Shown piece by piece: positions 1 through 7,935 of a stretch of DNA of 64,000 bases (positions within the stretch are counted from its first letter, which is position 1; each line of letters begins with the position of its first letter). The stretch covers positions 1 to 64,000 of the forward strand of contig NZ_CAAAID010000003.1 of NCBI RefSeq assembly GCF_900639915.1, written 5' to 3'. The notes under the pieces were generated by a model. The model saw only the letters and a program-made list of their open reading frames with translations. It was not told the DNA's origin and did no database searches. The position numbers and the translations under genes were made by a program. The DNA comes from Legionella nagasakiensis. Lineage in GTDB: Bacteria; Pseudomonadota; Gammaproteobacteria; Legionellales; Legionellaceae.

Positions 1-165
1 GAATGCATGACCCTCATCTGCTTCATGCTCTTTTATCCAACGACTAAGCACATTCGGATTAAGCGACAAACTGCGAGCTGCTTCCGCCCGACTGTAGCCT
101 TGATCTTTTACAAGGCTAATTGCATCAAGCTTAAATTCTTGTGAAAATTTTCTTCTAATTGTCAT
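1..165 (-). CDS. IS3-family transposase OrfA, N-terminal part
   Basis: Reading the minus strand from the ATG at 163-165 gives an open frame of 55 codons to the window edge. It starts MTIRRKFSQEFKLDAISLV and continues with a helix-turn-helix of the IS3/IS911 OrfA type (GYSRAEAARSLSLNPNVLSRW). OrfA binds the element ends and is normally joined to the OrfB integrase domain by programmed frameshifting. OrfB would lie outside the window, so completeness cannot be judged. Confidence 0.8.
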   Translation of the reverse strand, partial: MTIRRKFSQEFKLDAISLVKDQGYSRAEAARSLSLNPNVLSRWIKEHEADEGHAF

Positions 166-217
166 ATCTTTTACTCCAGTTAAGTTTATTATCTCTTAAC
201 TGGTGTGTCCGAATCCA
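1..217 (-). mobile_element. IS3-type insertion sequence, left end (runs off window)
   Basis: The element lies with its left end at about position 217 and continues beyond base 1. It contains the start of an OrfA-type transposase on the minus strand. Between the end and the orfA start is an inverted repeat (176-184 CCAGTTAAG against 195-203 CTTAACTGG). The end was placed at 217 because read on the minus strand the sequence then begins with TGGATTCGGACAC, giving the usual 5'-TG terminus of IS3-family elements. It interrupts an ISL3-type transposase remnant that resumes right after it. The exact boundary and any target duplication cannot be confirmed without the other end. Confidence 0.6.
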
Positions 218-666
218 TTAAACCACATCACTCCAGTGAAATAAAAAGCAATAGAGGTATCTTAGCCTTATTGAGAACCAGGCCTGATAACCTGAGTGAA
301 GAAAAGAGGGCTAAAAGAGACGCATTTTTAATTCAAAATCCGGCTATCGATGCAATCTATCGATTCCAACAACAACTTCATTCTCTTTTAATGAAAAGAG
401 CTTTAACTCAAAAGGCATGTCGTAAAGTAATACCTACCTTCTTAGACATGCTTACTGAATTAAAACAAAGTGCTTTTAAAGCCTTAGCTTCACTGGGTAA
501 GACACTGGGAGCTTGGAAAGATGAAGTCGCCAGAATGTGGCGGTTTAGTAAATCAAATGGAATCACAGAAGGGTTTCATCGCAAAATGAAACTCATTCAG
601 CGAAGAGCTTATGGGTTTAGAAATTTTGAAAATTATAGAGTGCGTGTTAAGGTGCTCTGCGGGTGA
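218..666 (+). pseudogene. ISL3-family transposase, C-terminal remnant
   Basis: This open frame matches only the C-terminal third of ISL3-family DDE transposases. It has the characteristic LRTRPDNLSEEKRAKRDAFL segment (about residues 23-42 of the frame opened at 205) and the terminal block with the last catalytic Glu, SNGITEGFHRKMKLIQRRAY, followed by GFRNFENYRVRV. The N-terminal DNA-binding and first DDE residues are missing because the IS3-type element ends directly upstream at about 217. A GTG at 205 keeps the frame open from inside the IS end, but no functional transposase can result. Confidence 0.8.
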
Positions 667-672
667 TTAATA

Positions 673-698
673 GCTGCCCCCTTAAATGGGAAAGAGCC
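673..698 (+). repeat. Right terminal inverted repeat of the ISL3-type remnant
   Basis: Shortly after the transposase stop the sequence TGCCCCCTTAAATGGGAAAG is followed by AGCC. On the minus strand it starts GGCTCTTTCCC and carries the GGGGGCA block, which fits the ISL3-family terminal repeat style. It marks the junction with the interrupted acetyltransferase remnant. Variants of the same terminus recur at 909-1090. Confidence 0.6.
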
Positions 699-871
699 AA
701 CAGATCATAGAGAAGGCCAAGACCTTGGCAGCAGAATCAGGCTCAGATTTAATTGTATTAGACACCTTAAAGCCTAGCTTAAATCGATTATATGAAAAAC
801 ACGGTGCAGAAGTAGCTTGTGAAGGTAGATTATTCTCTCATCCGACTGATGTGTTAACTATGCGCATTTAA
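699..871 (+). pseudogene. GNAT-type N-acetyltransferase, C-terminal remnant
   Basis: After the ISL3-type end the frame continues with about 57 codons that look like the end of a GNAT acyltransferase: QQIIEKAKTLAAESGSDLIV, then LDTLKPSLNRLYEKHGAEV and HPTDVLTMRI. The pattern of an alpha helix, a beta strand with an LDT motif, and N-x-LYEKxGA is typical of the last third of the fold. The N-terminal acetyl-CoA-binding half is absent, so the gene was probably truncated by the transposon. The family is inferred from this short stretch only. Confidence 0.5.
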
Positions 872-908
872 GAATAAAGATTCTCGTTTTAAAGCAAAAC
901 ATTTAAAC

Positions 909-1090
909 GGCTCTCCCCCAACAAAGGGGGCATTTGGCTCTACACTAATTAAGGGGGCATTTTAATCTTCCTTTTGACCGTCAAATCAAAGGGTTAGTCT
1001 AGATTAACTCGATTAAAATGCCCCCTTTGTTGGGGATGAGCCCCAAGGTTTTGTGTTCTTGATTAGTGCCCCCGGATTTGGGGATGAGCC
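909..1090. repeat. Four nested ISL3-like terminal repeats (MITE-like array)
   Basis: Two direct copies start GGCTCT at 909 and 936, and two inverted copies end GATGAGCC at 1042 and 1090. All share the layout GGCTC(A/T), about 15 nt, then GGGGGCA. The arms 951-967 and 1011-1027 are perfect reverse complements over 17 nt (AAGGGGGCATTTTAATC). 909-932 is nearly identical to the reverse complement of 1019-1042. No coding sequence is seen inside. The arrangement suggests short non-autonomous elements inserted into one another, carrying the same style of end as the ISL3 remnant at 673-698. Confidence 0.6.
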
Positions 1091-1107
1091 AAGTTTGCTA
1101 TTTAAAA

Positions 1108-1184
1108 TGGCGCGCCCGGAAGGATTCGAACCTCCGACCCCCTGGTTCGTAGCCAGATACTCTATCCAACTGAGCTACGGGCGC
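1108..1184 (-). tRNA. tRNA-Arg (anticodon ACG)
   Basis: The reverse complement folds as a 77-nt tRNA including an encoded CCA. The acceptor is GCGCCCG/CGGGCGC with discriminator G, the D-loop is AGCTCAGTTGGATAGAG, the anticodon arm is TCTGG-CTACGAA-CCAGG, and the T-arm contains GGTTCGAATCC. The anticodon ACG reads CGU and, after deamination to inosine, CGC and CGA. It lies 8 nt downstream of the tRNA-Ser gene on the same strand and is probably co-transcribed with it. Confidence 0.95.
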
Positions 1185-1192
1185 GTGTTTTG

Positions 1193-1283
1193 TGGCGGAG
1201 AGAGAGGGATTCGAACCCTCGATGGGATTTTGTCCCATACTCCCTTAGCAGGGGAGCGCCTTCGACCACTCGGCCATCTCTCC
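1193..1283 (-). tRNA. tRNA-Ser (anticodon GCT)
   Basis: The minus strand gives a 91-nt class II tRNA with acceptor GGAGAGA/TCTCTCC, discriminator G and encoded CCA. It has the long variable arm expected of tRNA-Ser, a T-loop with GGTTCGAATCC, and the anticodon loop CTGCTAA, giving anticodon GCT for AGC/AGU. It is the upstream member of a two-tRNA cluster beside the mobile-element debris. Confidence 0.95.
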
Positions 1284-1564
1284 AATCAATGGAGGGGAAG
1301 TATATCAGGTATTCAGATGTCGTCAACTCCAGCTGAAAATTTCCCAATGAATTTATTTGCTGAGTGGTTAATCAACCATAATTAAGTGGAATGACAGTAT
1401 TTCCAAAAAATGGCGATTGCTGCTATCTTTAGTCTGACATTTATAACGCATTATTCAGAACTTATCATTTTTAATATCAATCGGTTTGTTCATCAAGAAT
1501 GGATACTGAATATTGCAAATTGATATGACATTGCCAGCTATCATGGCAAATATCAGGAGGAGCA

Positions 1565-2884
1565 ATGAAACATAAGTCAAATTTGAGTGGCAAAGATGTC
1601 TATGTGATTGATGGAAGCCGTACCCCTTTTTTAAAAGCCAAGACGGTGGGACCTTTTAGTGGATCGGATTTGGCTGTAGCAGCCGGTATTCCTTTGTTGA
1701 ATCGCCAGCCTTTTTCCCCTAAAGAGTTGGACGAAGTCATTATCGGGTCTGCGATGCCGGGTCCGGACGAAGCAAATATCGCTCGAGTAACAGCATTAAG
1801 ACTTGGCTGTGGTGAGAAAGTGCCGGCTTTTACTGTCATGCGAAATTGTGCATCTGGTATGCAAGCTCTGGATAATGCTGCCATGCAAATTGCTGCTGGG
1901 CGCAGTCATTTAGTGTTGGCGGGAGGGACGGATGCTATGAGCCATGCTCCTTTATTGTTTAATCAAAAAATGGCTGCATGGCTTGCTAAATGGTCCACTG
2001 CCAAAACGTTTAGACAACGGACTGGTTTAGTTGCAGAATTCAGGCCTTCTTATTTTGCTCCGGTCATTGCCTTGCTTCGTGGTTTAACGGATCCGATTGT
2101 TGGCTTAAACATGGGGCAAACCGCTGAAAAACTGGCATTTAGGTTTCATATTACACGAGAACAAATGGATGAATATTCCTGTGAAAGTCATCATAGACTG
2201 GCAAAAGCATTTAATGAAGGCAGAATGCATGAAGTGGTTCCTATGATTGACACACGAGGAGAATTGTATTTTAAAGACGATGGTATTCGAGAAGATTCAA
2301 CCGTTGAAAAACTGGCAAAATTAAAACCGTTTTTTGATAAAAAATATGGCATGGTAACGGCAGGGAATAGTTCACAAATCACGGATGGCGCTTGTTTACT
2401 ACTCTTAGCAAGTGCTGATGCTGTCAAAAAATATAAATTGCCCGTGATGGGAAAAATCGTTGATTCCCAATGGGCAGCATTAGATCCTGCTCAAATGGGA
2501 CTTGGACCAGTACATGCAGCTACCCCCATCATGGAACGTCATCATTTAACACCACAGGATTTTGATTGTTGGGAAATTAATGAAGCCTTTGCCGCGCAAG
2601 TGCTTGCATGTCTTGCCGCTTGGGATGATGATGAGTATTGCCGCACTCACCTGGGGCTAAAACAAGCAATGGGAGCTCCATCTCGTGATATTTTAAACAA
2701 AGATGGTGGCGCAATTGCCGCTGGGCATCCAATTGGTGCAAGTGGTGCACGCATTGTATTGCATGTATTACAAGATCTACAACAACGAAATGGAACACGT
2801 GGCATGGCAGCGATCTGTATTGGTGGTGGCCAGGGCGGAGCGATGTTTCTGGAGCGAACAACAGAGGTAAAAGGACATGAGTAA
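1565..2884 (+). CDS. fadI: Acetyl-CoA C-acyltransferase (3-ketoacyl-CoA thiolase)
   Basis: This enzyme catalyses the thiolytic last step of fatty acid beta-oxidation, releasing acetyl-CoA. The 439-residue protein has all thiolase landmarks: nucleophilic Cys95 in MRNCASGMQALD, the NEAFAAQ segment, GGAIAAGHPIGASGAR with the catalytic His, and C-terminal CIGGGQGGA with the second Cys. The length and the absence of a mitochondrial-type N-terminus fit the FadI branch. A strong AGGAGG site lies 6 nt before the ATG. It overlaps the next gene by 8 nt (ATG at 2877 before the TAA at 2882), so the two subunits of the oxidation complex are probably translationally coupled. Confidence 0.9.
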   Translation: MKHKSNLSGKDVYVIDGSRTPFLKAKTVGPFSGSDLAVAAGIPLLNRQPFSPKELDEVIIGSAMPGPDEANIARVTALRLGCGEKVPAFTVMRNCASGMQALDNAAMQIAAGRSHLVLAGGTDAMSHAPLLFNQKMAAWLAKWSTAKTFRQRTGLVAEFRPSYFAPVIALLRGLTDPIVGLNMGQTAEKLAFRFHITREQMDEYSCESHHRLAKAFNEGRMHEVVPMIDTRGELYFKDDGIREDSTVEKLAKLKPFFDKKYGMVTAGNSSQITDGACLLLLASADAVKKYKLPVMGKIVDSQWAALDPAQMGLGPVHAATPIMERHHLTPQDFDCWEINEAFAAQVLACLAAWDDDEYCRTHLGLKQAMGAPSRDILNKDGGAIAAGHPIGASGARIVLHVLQDLQQRNGTRGMAAICIGGGQGGAMFLERTTEVKGHE

Positions 2885-4898
2885 TTATAAACATTGGACA
2901 ATGAAAAAAGACTCAGAGCACATTGTTTGGCTCGGTTTGAATCGTCAAGATACATCCGTTAATGTCATTAATGACGAAGTGCTTGATGAACTCAATGGTC
3001 TCTTACAGGAGATAGCACCAGAAAAGGATGTGAAAGGTTTAATTATTCATTCGCTTAAACCAAAAGGGTTTATTGCCGGAGCTGATGTTAACGAATTTTC
3101 TAAATTTGATAATCCAGCACGTGCTGTGGATTTCTTACGAAAAGGCCAGGCTGTATTTAACCGTTTGGAAGTTATGTCTATTCCAACCGTTGCAATGATT
3201 GATGGTTTTTGTATGGGAGGAGGATTGGAATTGGCTTTAGCGTGTGATTATCGTATAGCAACAGATGATAAGAGCACGCGGTTAGGGTTGCCTGAGGTTT
3301 TACTTGGCATTCATCCAGGATGGGGTGGAACAGTACGTTTGCCTAGATTGATTGGTGGGTTTCATGCTTTATCAGAAGTTATTTTAACTGGCTCAGCCTT
3401 GTCGGCCCATAAGGCAAAAAAATTAGGTTTTGTAGATGATGTCATGCCATTTCGTCAACTTGAGCGTGCTGCAATCTATTATGTGAAAAATAAGCCGCCA
3501 AAACACAAGCCAACCTTTTTACAATCTTTAAGCAACCATGCATGGGCTAGAATCTTATTGGCTAAGGCATTTCGTAAGCAAGTTGCTAAAAAAGTCCGGA
3601 AAGAACATTACCCAGCCCCTTTTTCTGTGATTGATTTATGGGAGAAAGAGAGCAGTTATGATGAAAGAGCATATTTGAAAGAAGTTGATTCCATAGAGCA
3701 GCTTATTACGAAAAATGAAACCGCGACGAATTTGATTCGAGTTTTTCAGTTGCGTGAACGTTTAAAAGGTTTTGCTAAAAAAAGTAAGTTTAAAGCTGAA
3801 CATGTTCATGTTATCGGTGCAGGGGTCATGGGTGGTGACATTGCAGCATGGTGTGCTTTAAAAGGATTGCGTGTAACGTTAGAAGATAGATCCTATGAAC
3901 ATATTGCTCCGGCTATTGGAAGAGCGCATAAGTTGTTTAAGAAAAAACTGCGAACAACAAGAGACATTCAGGCAGCAACCGATCGCTTAATCGCCGACCC
4001 GCAAGGATACGGTATTTCTCGTGCTGACGTTATTATTGAAGCCGTATATGAAAATCTGGATGTAAAACAATCCATTATGAAAACGGTTGAAGAGCGAGCA
4101 AAACCCAATGCCATTATCGCTACGAATACTTCAAGCATTCCGCTTGATGAAATCAGTATGGTCATGAATCATCCACAAAAACTGGTGGGCATTCACTTTT
4201 TTAATCCTGTGGCAAAAATGGATTTGGTCGAAGTAGTCAGTAGTTCTAAGACATCAAAAGAAGTTGCACAAGCTGCCTGTTCTTTTGTCGATCAAATTAG
4301 TCGTTTACCGCTGCCCGTTAAATCCAGTCCGGGATTTTTAGTGAATCGTGTCCTGATGCCCTATTTAATGGAATGTGTGCAATTGCTTGATGAGGGCTAT
4401 CGTGCCGAACTTATTGATAAAGCCGCAAAATCCTTTGGTATGGTTATGGGACCTGTAGAGCTGGCTGATACGGTAGGAATGGATGTATGCCTCGCCGTTG
4501 CAGAGAATTTAACGGGTCATTTTGGCGGTAAAGTTCCGCAAAAATTACAAGACATGGTTAAAGCAGGCAAATTAGGCCGTAAATCAGGAGAAGGTTTTTA
4601 TCGATACAAAAATGGGAAACCTGTAAAACATGAAGTAACCAGTCAAGGTAATGAAAAGGAAATTGCAAACCGCCTGATTTTGCGTATGGTGAATGAGGCT
4701 GCTGCCTGTTTGCGTGAAGAGGTCGTTACTGATGCTGATTTACTGGATGCGGGAATGGTGTTTGGCACAGGGTTTGCACCATTTCGCGGCGGTCCTATGC
4801 ATTACGCCAAGCATTTTGGCCGAGATAAACTCAATGAGTTGTTTTCACAGCTGGAAACGCAATATGGAGAACGGTTTAGAGCGGATGCTGGTTTGTAA
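2877..4898 (+). CDS. fadJ: Enoyl-CoA hydratase / 3-hydroxyacyl-CoA dehydrogenase, beta-oxidation alpha subunit
   Basis: This bifunctional enzyme hydrates enoyl-CoA and oxidises 3-hydroxyacyl-CoA with NAD+, feeding the thiolase encoded just upstream. Residues about 1-190 are a crotonase domain with the oxyanion-hole motif KGFIAGADVNEF and MGGGLELALACDYRIA. From about 312 a Rossmann fold begins (GAGVMGGDIAAW), followed by GIHFFNPV and a C-terminal dehydrogenase dimerisation domain ending with GFAPFRGGPMHYA. At 673 residues it is slightly shorter than E. coli FadJ/FadB. The fadI-fadJ order and 8-nt overlap match the anaerobic-type fadIJ arrangement. Confidence 0.85.
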   Translation: MSNYKHWTMKKDSEHIVWLGLNRQDTSVNVINDEVLDELNGLLQEIAPEKDVKGLIIHSLKPKGFIAGADVNEFSKFDNPARAVDFLRKGQAVFNRLEVMSIPTVAMIDGFCMGGGLELALACDYRIATDDKSTRLGLPEVLLGIHPGWGGTVRLPRLIGGFHALSEVILTGSALSAHKAKKLGFVDDVMPFRQLERAAIYYVKNKPPKHKPTFLQSLSNHAWARILLAKAFRKQVAKKVRKEHYPAPFSVIDLWEKESSYDERAYLKEVDSIEQLITKNETATNLIRVFQLRERLKGFAKKSKFKAEHVHVIGAGVMGGDIAAWCALKGLRVTLEDRSYEHIAPAIGRAHKLFKKKLRTTRDIQAATDRLIADPQGYGISRADVIIEAVYENLDVKQSIMKTVEERAKPNAIIATNTSSIPLDEISMVMNHPQKLVGIHFFNPVAKMDLVEVVSSSKTSKEVAQAACSFVDQISRLPLPVKSSPGFLVNRVLMPYLMECVQLLDEGYRAELIDKAAKSFGMVMGPVELADTVGMDVCLAVAENLTGHFGGKVPQKLQDMVKAGKLGRKSGEGFYRYKNGKPVKHEVTSQGNEKEIANRLILRMVNEAAACLREEVVTDADLLDAGMVFGTGFAPFRGGPMHYAKHFGRDKLNELFSQLETQYGERFRADAGL

Positions 4899-5022
4899 TA
4901 TTTTTTAAAATCCTTAATCATAATGTATTAAATCCCTCCCAGCCTTTCTTTAAAAGGAGGTAACGCAACACCCTTTTTGAAAAGAGAGGTTAGGAGGAAT
5001 TGTTCTGAATCAGGAAATCATT

Positions 5023-5913
5023 ATGATACACAAGCTTTTAAAGAGTTTTCTTTTTTTGCTGTATGCGAACCATTTGACTGCTGCCATCTATGCACTCCCT
5101 GCGGAAGGCGATGTGGTTGGCCAGTTATTTTTTGCTCATCCCCACCCGGGTGAAACATTAAGTGAGGTTGGCATACGTTTTGATATTGGTTTTGAAGAAA
5201 TGCGGCGAGCGAATCCTCACGCTGACGAAGAGCAACCATTATCCCCCCAAATAACACTTTTAATTCCGTCACAATTTGTCTTGCCTGCAGTACCTCGACG
5301 TGGAATAGTGATTAACTTGCCAGAATATCGGCTTTATTATTTTCCAGAACATGATAATGTAGTTATTACCCAGCCGGTAGGGATTGGGCGTCAAGGATGG
5401 AATACACCAATTGGTGTAACCCACATTATTGCAAAACAAAAAGATCCGATATGGCGACCAACAGTAAATCTGAAAGCTTATGCAACTAAGCAGGGGCAAT
5501 TGTTGCCAGAAGAATTCCCTCCTGGTCCAGCAAACCCTCTTGGGCGTTATGTGTTGCGTCTAGGTTGGTCAACTTATCTTATTCATGGCTCGAATCATGC
5601 AGATGGTGTTGGGATGCGGGCCAGTGCAGGCTGCATTCGTATGTTGCCTGATGACATAGAATATTTATATGAACTAGTCAATGTTGGCACTCAGGTTAAG
5701 ATCATTAATGAACCATTGAAATTTGGCCAACTGGATGACATTGTTTACATGGAAGCTCATCCTATGTTGCAAGAAAAGCGCGGCACTCATATTCAAACGT
5801 TGGTAGAGCCTCTTCTAAAGCATTTAGGTGCAACTGCTTCTTTAATCAATCAGAAAGCCATGCAGCAAGAGCTTAACCTCCTAAGTGGTGTCCCTCGAAA
5901 AATATCAATCTGA
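5023..5913 (+). CDS. LysM-like / L,D-transpeptidase (YkuD), exported
   Basis: This is a probable periplasmic peptidoglycan L,D-transpeptidase that makes 3-3 cross-links or attaches lipoproteins. An N-terminal hydrophobic segment (residues about 5-22) looks like a signal peptide. Residues about 40-85 resemble a LysM module (PGETLSEVGIRFDIGFEEM). The YkuD domain follows, with His188 in IHGSN and the nucleophile Cys204 in ASAGCIRM. It is 296 residues and resembles the ErfK/YbiS group. The 3' end overlaps the convergent PAP2 gene by 9 nt. Confidence 0.88.
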   Translation: MIHKLLKSFLFLLYANHLTAAIYALPAEGDVVGQLFFAHPHPGETLSEVGIRFDIGFEEMRRANPHADEEQPLSPQITLLIPSQFVLPAVPRRGIVINLPEYRLYYFPEHDNVVITQPVGIGRQGWNTPIGVTHIIAKQKDPIWRPTVNLKAYATKQGQLLPEEFPPGPANPLGRYVLRLGWSTYLIHGSNHADGVGMRASAGCIRMLPDDIEYLYELVNVGTQVKIINEPLKFGQLDDIVYMEAHPMLQEKRGTHIQTLVEPLLKHLGATASLINQKAMQQELNLLSGVPRKISI

Positions 5914-6822
5914 TGCGTTGATATGCATGAGTGAGGTCGCTTTTGTGCGTAAAGGCCGCTGACAAAATGAATACAATTTATGAACAATAAGGACAATAAC
6001 AACGCTGGCAACTAGATCAATGGGGTAATGCCAACCTAAAAGGATACAAGAAGCAAATAATAACAGGTTAACAATAAGTAAAAGTCCAAATGCAATAGGC
6101 CATGGCCGTAGCAAATATAGACAAAACCAAGCCCAGATTGCATGGAACGAAGGCGTTGCAATCATGCCTCCTTCCAAGGTTGTGGGCTGTATGTAACTGT
6201 GAATTTGATGAAATTTTAGTCCAGTGGCTCTTTGAGCTTCAAAAAATAATGGACTATCAATGACACTGGCTGGAGCAGTTGTCGGGAAAAAATAGTAAAA
6301 GGTGTACCCAATAAGTGCACTTGAGAACAATAAAAAATAATACTCACGCATTAATTGAAAACGCTTTGCTGCGATCACCAACAAGGGGATAAAGTTTAAC
6401 TGGTAGTCGAGTGTTCGATAGGAATACACCAATAACGTGTTAATGACAGGGTGAGCGCGAGTCCAACGCACGATGCCTTCCATATTAATGTACAGTGATG
6501 ATTCAAATCTCATAATGTATTTGTCAATAGGCGGGAAAGGCGTGTATTGAATTGCATTGCAAGCAAAAAGCAGGATCATGACGACGGTATAATAATAAAT
6601 GGCCTCTTTTATCATTAATGTTAAGTTACCAGAGCGACCATATTGCAAGATTGCTCCCGAATACGTTAATAGTAAAAAGAGAGCAATGGTTACAAAAATT
6701 GGTGGAATGTAATTATTACCAGGGTATTGGTAATAAAAATAATTGATTGCCATGACAATAATGGAAAAGCCACTCAATCCTGCACCTGTAGAAATGATGC
6801 ATGGTGTTTTCAGAGTATGCAT
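5905..6822 (-). CDS. PAP2-superfamily membrane phosphatase / phosphotransferase (AUR1-like)
   Basis: The 305-residue protein has about six hydrophobic segments. It carries the PAP2 signature in its C-terminal half: TPSFHAIWAW (catalytic PSxH block) and GWHYPIDLVASVVIV (second His plus Asp). This variant, with PSFHA and HYPIDL, is typical of the inositol-phosphorylceramide-synthase-like/AUR1 branch rather than of simple phosphatidate phosphatases. The substrate cannot be told from sequence; lipid headgroup transfer or polyprenyl pyrophosphate hydrolysis are both possible. It sits 16 nt downstream of the csrA paralogue and is likely co-transcribed with it. Confidence 0.75.
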   Translation of the reverse strand: MHTLKTPCIISTGAGLSGFSIIVMAINYFYYQYPGNNYIPPIFVTIALFLLLTYSGAILQYGRSGNLTLMIKEAIYYYTVVMILLFACNAIQYTPFPPIDKYIMRFESSLYINMEGIVRWTRAHPVINTLLVYSYRTLDYQLNFIPLLVIAAKRFQLMREYYFLLFSSALIGYTFYYFFPTTAPASVIDSPLFFEAQRATGLKFHQIHSYIQPTTLEGGMIATPSFHAIWAWFCLYLLRPWPIAFGLLLIVNLLLFASCILLGWHYPIDLVASVVIVLIVHKLYSFCQRPLRTKATSLMHINASD

Positions 6823-6838
6823 GATTTTGTCGTATTAA

Positions 6839-7033
6839 TTATTCAGTGGCTGCTTGCTCTTTCTGCTTGATTGCATGATAGATTTCTTCCCGGTGGACAT
6901 TAATTGAGCGAGGAGCATTGATGCCAAATTTGATGTTGCCATGTTCTTGAGTTTTAAAGGCAACTATCTGAACCAGTTCGCCGTTAATATCAATAATTAA
7001 TGGTTCTTCAAAAGGGACAGTTATGATATACAT
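6839..7033 (-). CDS. CsrA/RsmA-family RNA-binding regulator, divergent paralogue
   Basis: This 64-residue protein has the CsrA core: IKFGINAPRSINVHREEIYH corresponds to the beta4-beta5-alpha region including the RNA-contacting VHREE motif. CsrA dimers bind GGA motifs in mRNA leaders and control translation; Legionella carries several paralogues. The N-terminus reads MYIITVPFEEPLII where canonical CsrA has MLILTRRxGExL, so the two Arg residues used in RNA binding are replaced by Val-Pro. It is therefore probably not the housekeeping CsrA. A 16-nt gap links it to the PAP2 gene. A 319-nt intergenic region separates it from the divergent rpsF operon. Confidence 0.85.
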   Translation of the reverse strand: MYIITVPFEEPLIIDINGELVQIVAFKTQEHGNIKFGINAPRSINVHREEIYHAIKQKEQAATE

Positions 7034-7254
7034 GAAAAAACCTTTTTATTTTTTAATATGTTATAACTTATTTGTTCGATAAATGCAATCTGACAAAAAA
7101 CATCAATAAAAAATAAATACGATTTTGTTTTGCTTAAAAATGGAAGGAAGCCAGGGTATCCAATCTGTCTAAATAATTAAAGCAATCATGGTATGCATGA
7201 CTCTAGGGCGTAAAGTATCTTCCCTTTGTCTCACCTGAAAATCAAAGCAAAAAA

Positions 7255-7283
7255 TTGCTCAATACATTCAAATCGGTTATGAT
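7255..7283 (+). promoter_or_regulatory. Predicted sigma-70 promoter of the rpsF operon
   Basis: The best promoter in the 7034-7352 gap is TTGCTC (7255-7260), a 17-nt spacer and TATGAT (7278-7283), placing the transcript start near 7290, about 60 nt before the rpsF start codon. The rest of the gap is AT-rich and shows no gene; it must also hold the divergent promoter of the csrA paralogue. Confidence 0.5.
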
Positions 7284-7352
7284 TAAGCGCTTTTTAAAAC
7301 CTTGTCTTACCACGAATTAATTCGGGAAGACTGTAATCCAAAAGGAGAATTC

Positions 7353-7691
7353 ATGAGACATTACGAAATTGTCTTTCTAGTGCACCCTGATCAAAGCGAA
7401 CAAGTTCCTGCTATGGTTGAGCGCTATGAAAGTTTGATTACCAAACACGAAGGAACCATTCATCGTAAAGAAGATTGGGGACGCAGGCAGTTAGCTTATC
7501 CAATTAATGATGTTCATAAAGCTCATTACATTTTGATGAATATTGAGTGTAATCAAGTTGCGCTGGACGAGTTAAAAACCGCATTTAAATTTAATGATGC
7601 AATACTAAGATATTTAGTAGTTAAGCAAAAGCATGCTATTACTACAGAATCCGTCATGATGAGAAAAGAAAAAGAAACTCGCGCAGCTTAA
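7353..7691 (+). CDS. rpsF: 30S ribosomal protein bS6
   Basis: bS6 binds 16S rRNA together with bS18, which is encoded directly downstream. The sequence [18 protein letters not shown] is a typical bS6 start, followed by ALRD-equivalent strand segments and a charged tail ([11 protein letters not shown]); the length is 112 residues. The frame is open from 7302, but the ATG at 7353 was chosen because AAAGGAG lies a few nt upstream and the family starts exactly here. First gene of rpsF-rpsR-DUF2232-rplI. Confidence 0.96.
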   Translation: MRHYEIVFLVHPDQSEQVPAMVERYESLITKHEGTIHRKEDWGRRQLAYPINDVHKAHYILMNIECNQVALDELKTAFKFNDAILRYLVVKQKHAITTESVMMRKEKETRAA

Positions 7692-7704
7692 GAGGAGAAT
7701 TGTT

Positions 7705-7932
7705 ATGTCAGCTTATTTTCGTCGCAAAAAAATGAATCGATTTGCCGCAGAAGGTGCAGAAGATATCGATTACAAAGATATTAATTTATTGAAAAATTAC
7801 ATTACTGAAACAGGTAAAATTGTACCTAGCCGAATCACTGGCGTACAAACCCGTTTTCAACGGCAATTGGCCAAGGCTATAAAACATGCACGGTTTCTTG
7901 CCTTGCTGCCTTATTGTGATCGACATCAGTAA
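7705..7932 (+). CDS. rpsR: 30S ribosomal protein bS18
   Basis: This 75-residue basic protein of the small subunit platform partners with bS6. The conserved block [20 protein letters not shown] followed by PSRITG and the end [14 protein letters not shown] are diagnostic. GAGGAG lies 8 nt before the ATG. The N-terminal [13 protein letters not shown] contains no C4 zinc motif. Confidence 0.97.
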   Translation: MSAYFRRKKMNRFAAEGAEDIDYKDINLLKNYITETGKIVPSRITGVQTRFQRQLAKAIKHARFLALLPYCDRHQ

Positions 7933-7935
7933 AAA

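Noticed and set aside
1053..1385. A 110-codon frame over the tRNA cluster
   Set aside because: It reads through both tRNA genes, in the opposite strand, and contains typical tRNA-derived peptide (EGFEPPTPWF); not a protein gene.
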